This document shows positions 63,809-64,000 of a stretch of DNA of 64,000 nt, piece by piece. The stretch's first letter is position 1; every line of letters begins with the position of its first letter. The stretch is from Mycolicibacterium aurum. GTDB taxonomy: Bacteria > Actinomycetota > Actinomycetes > Mycobacteriales > Mycobacteriaceae. The notes under the pieces were generated by a model that saw nothing but the letters and a program-made list of their open reading frames with translations, had not been told where the DNA came from and made no database searches. The DNA lies in contig NZ_LR134356.1 of the NCBI RefSeq assembly GCF_900637195.1, positions 1,550,001-1,614,000 on the forward strand. Direction: 5' to 3'. The position numbers and the translations under genes are program-made.

Positions 63809-64000
63809 CGACGGCCCCCGCTTGCTCTTGAGCCGAGATGCCGCGGCCGGGCACCGTACGCAGACACTCACGCAGGGTCCGCGCAAACGCTGGCACGTTG
63901 ATGTGTCCGCAACATAACGGTGGTCAGCGTCAGCGCGAATTCTTCCCGGGAGACTCGCGTAGGTGTGCGATGCGCGCAATAGGCGTCGCTGCTGCTGTCG
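63809..64000. other. Window end, no supported gene
   Basis: The last 190 nt contain only shadow frames; nothing is recognisable before the window ends. Confidence 0.5.

Overview
The window is high-GC actinobacterial DNA, and its gene content and order point to a mycobacterium, probably a rapid-growing, environmental Mycolicibacterium. The first 16 kb follow the M. tuberculosis Rv3201c-Rv3193c block almost gene for gene: adnB, a TrkA-type channel, nudC, mycoredoxin, uvrD2, whiB7 with its leader, the ABC1 kinase Rv3197, Rv3196, Rv3195, the PDZ-Lon protease Rv3194c and the UPF0182 protein Rv3193c. An AfsR/SARP-type regulator, an FAD-linked oxidase and htpG follow, and the block closes with an initiator tRNA-Met and a strong terminator at about 23.2 kb.

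Right of the tRNA the character changes. From 23.2 to 27.1 kb lies a scar zone. It has a truncated OLD-family nuclease gene joined to an antisense, frameshifted fragment of an mceF C-terminus, then about 1.2 kb of open-frame debris. From 27.1 to 36.6 kb is a metabolic block: thiolase, a giant fused indolepyruvate-type ferredoxin oxidoreductase, a CdaR/PucR-type regulator, an NTF2-like protein, an aldehyde dehydrogenase and a LysR regulator.

From 37 to 50.4 kb, all on the minus strand, is a complete mce import operon: yrbEA, yrbEB, mceA-F, two Mce-associated membrane proteins, a DUF732 protein, a CAP protein and small ORFs. It ends at a decayed MPT51/FbpD-like gene. Upstream are a TetR regulator and a second minus-strand operon at 52.0-57.5 kb. 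That operon encodes a VOC/extradiol-type protein, a flavin reductase, an FAH-family hydrolase, an HsaA-like flavin monooxygenase and an acyl-CoA synthetase. At 58.2-63.8 kb lie an alpha/beta hydrolase with an LLM oxygenase, a GntR regulator, and a plus-strand unit of a small ORF, ribBA and a broken tetR.

My main interpretation is that the right half is one catabolic island. It would couple Mce-type import of a hydrophobic substrate to a two-component flavin monooxygenase, ring-opening-type and hydrolytic enzymes, CoA activation, and possibly a dedicated flavin supply (RibBA). The best sequence support is a shared inverted repeat, TTGAC-N5-GTCAA with flanking TTTC/GAAA. It overlaps the -35 elements of both the mce operon and the VOC operon, and weaker copies lie upstream of the tetR gene and in the ribBA-side intergenic region. 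Several very short ORFs with strong Shine-Dalgarno sequences overlap the next start codon (ATGA), including one between mceE and mceF and one before the flavin reductase. The substrate cannot be read from the sequence. I saw no CRISPR array and recognised no insertion sequence.
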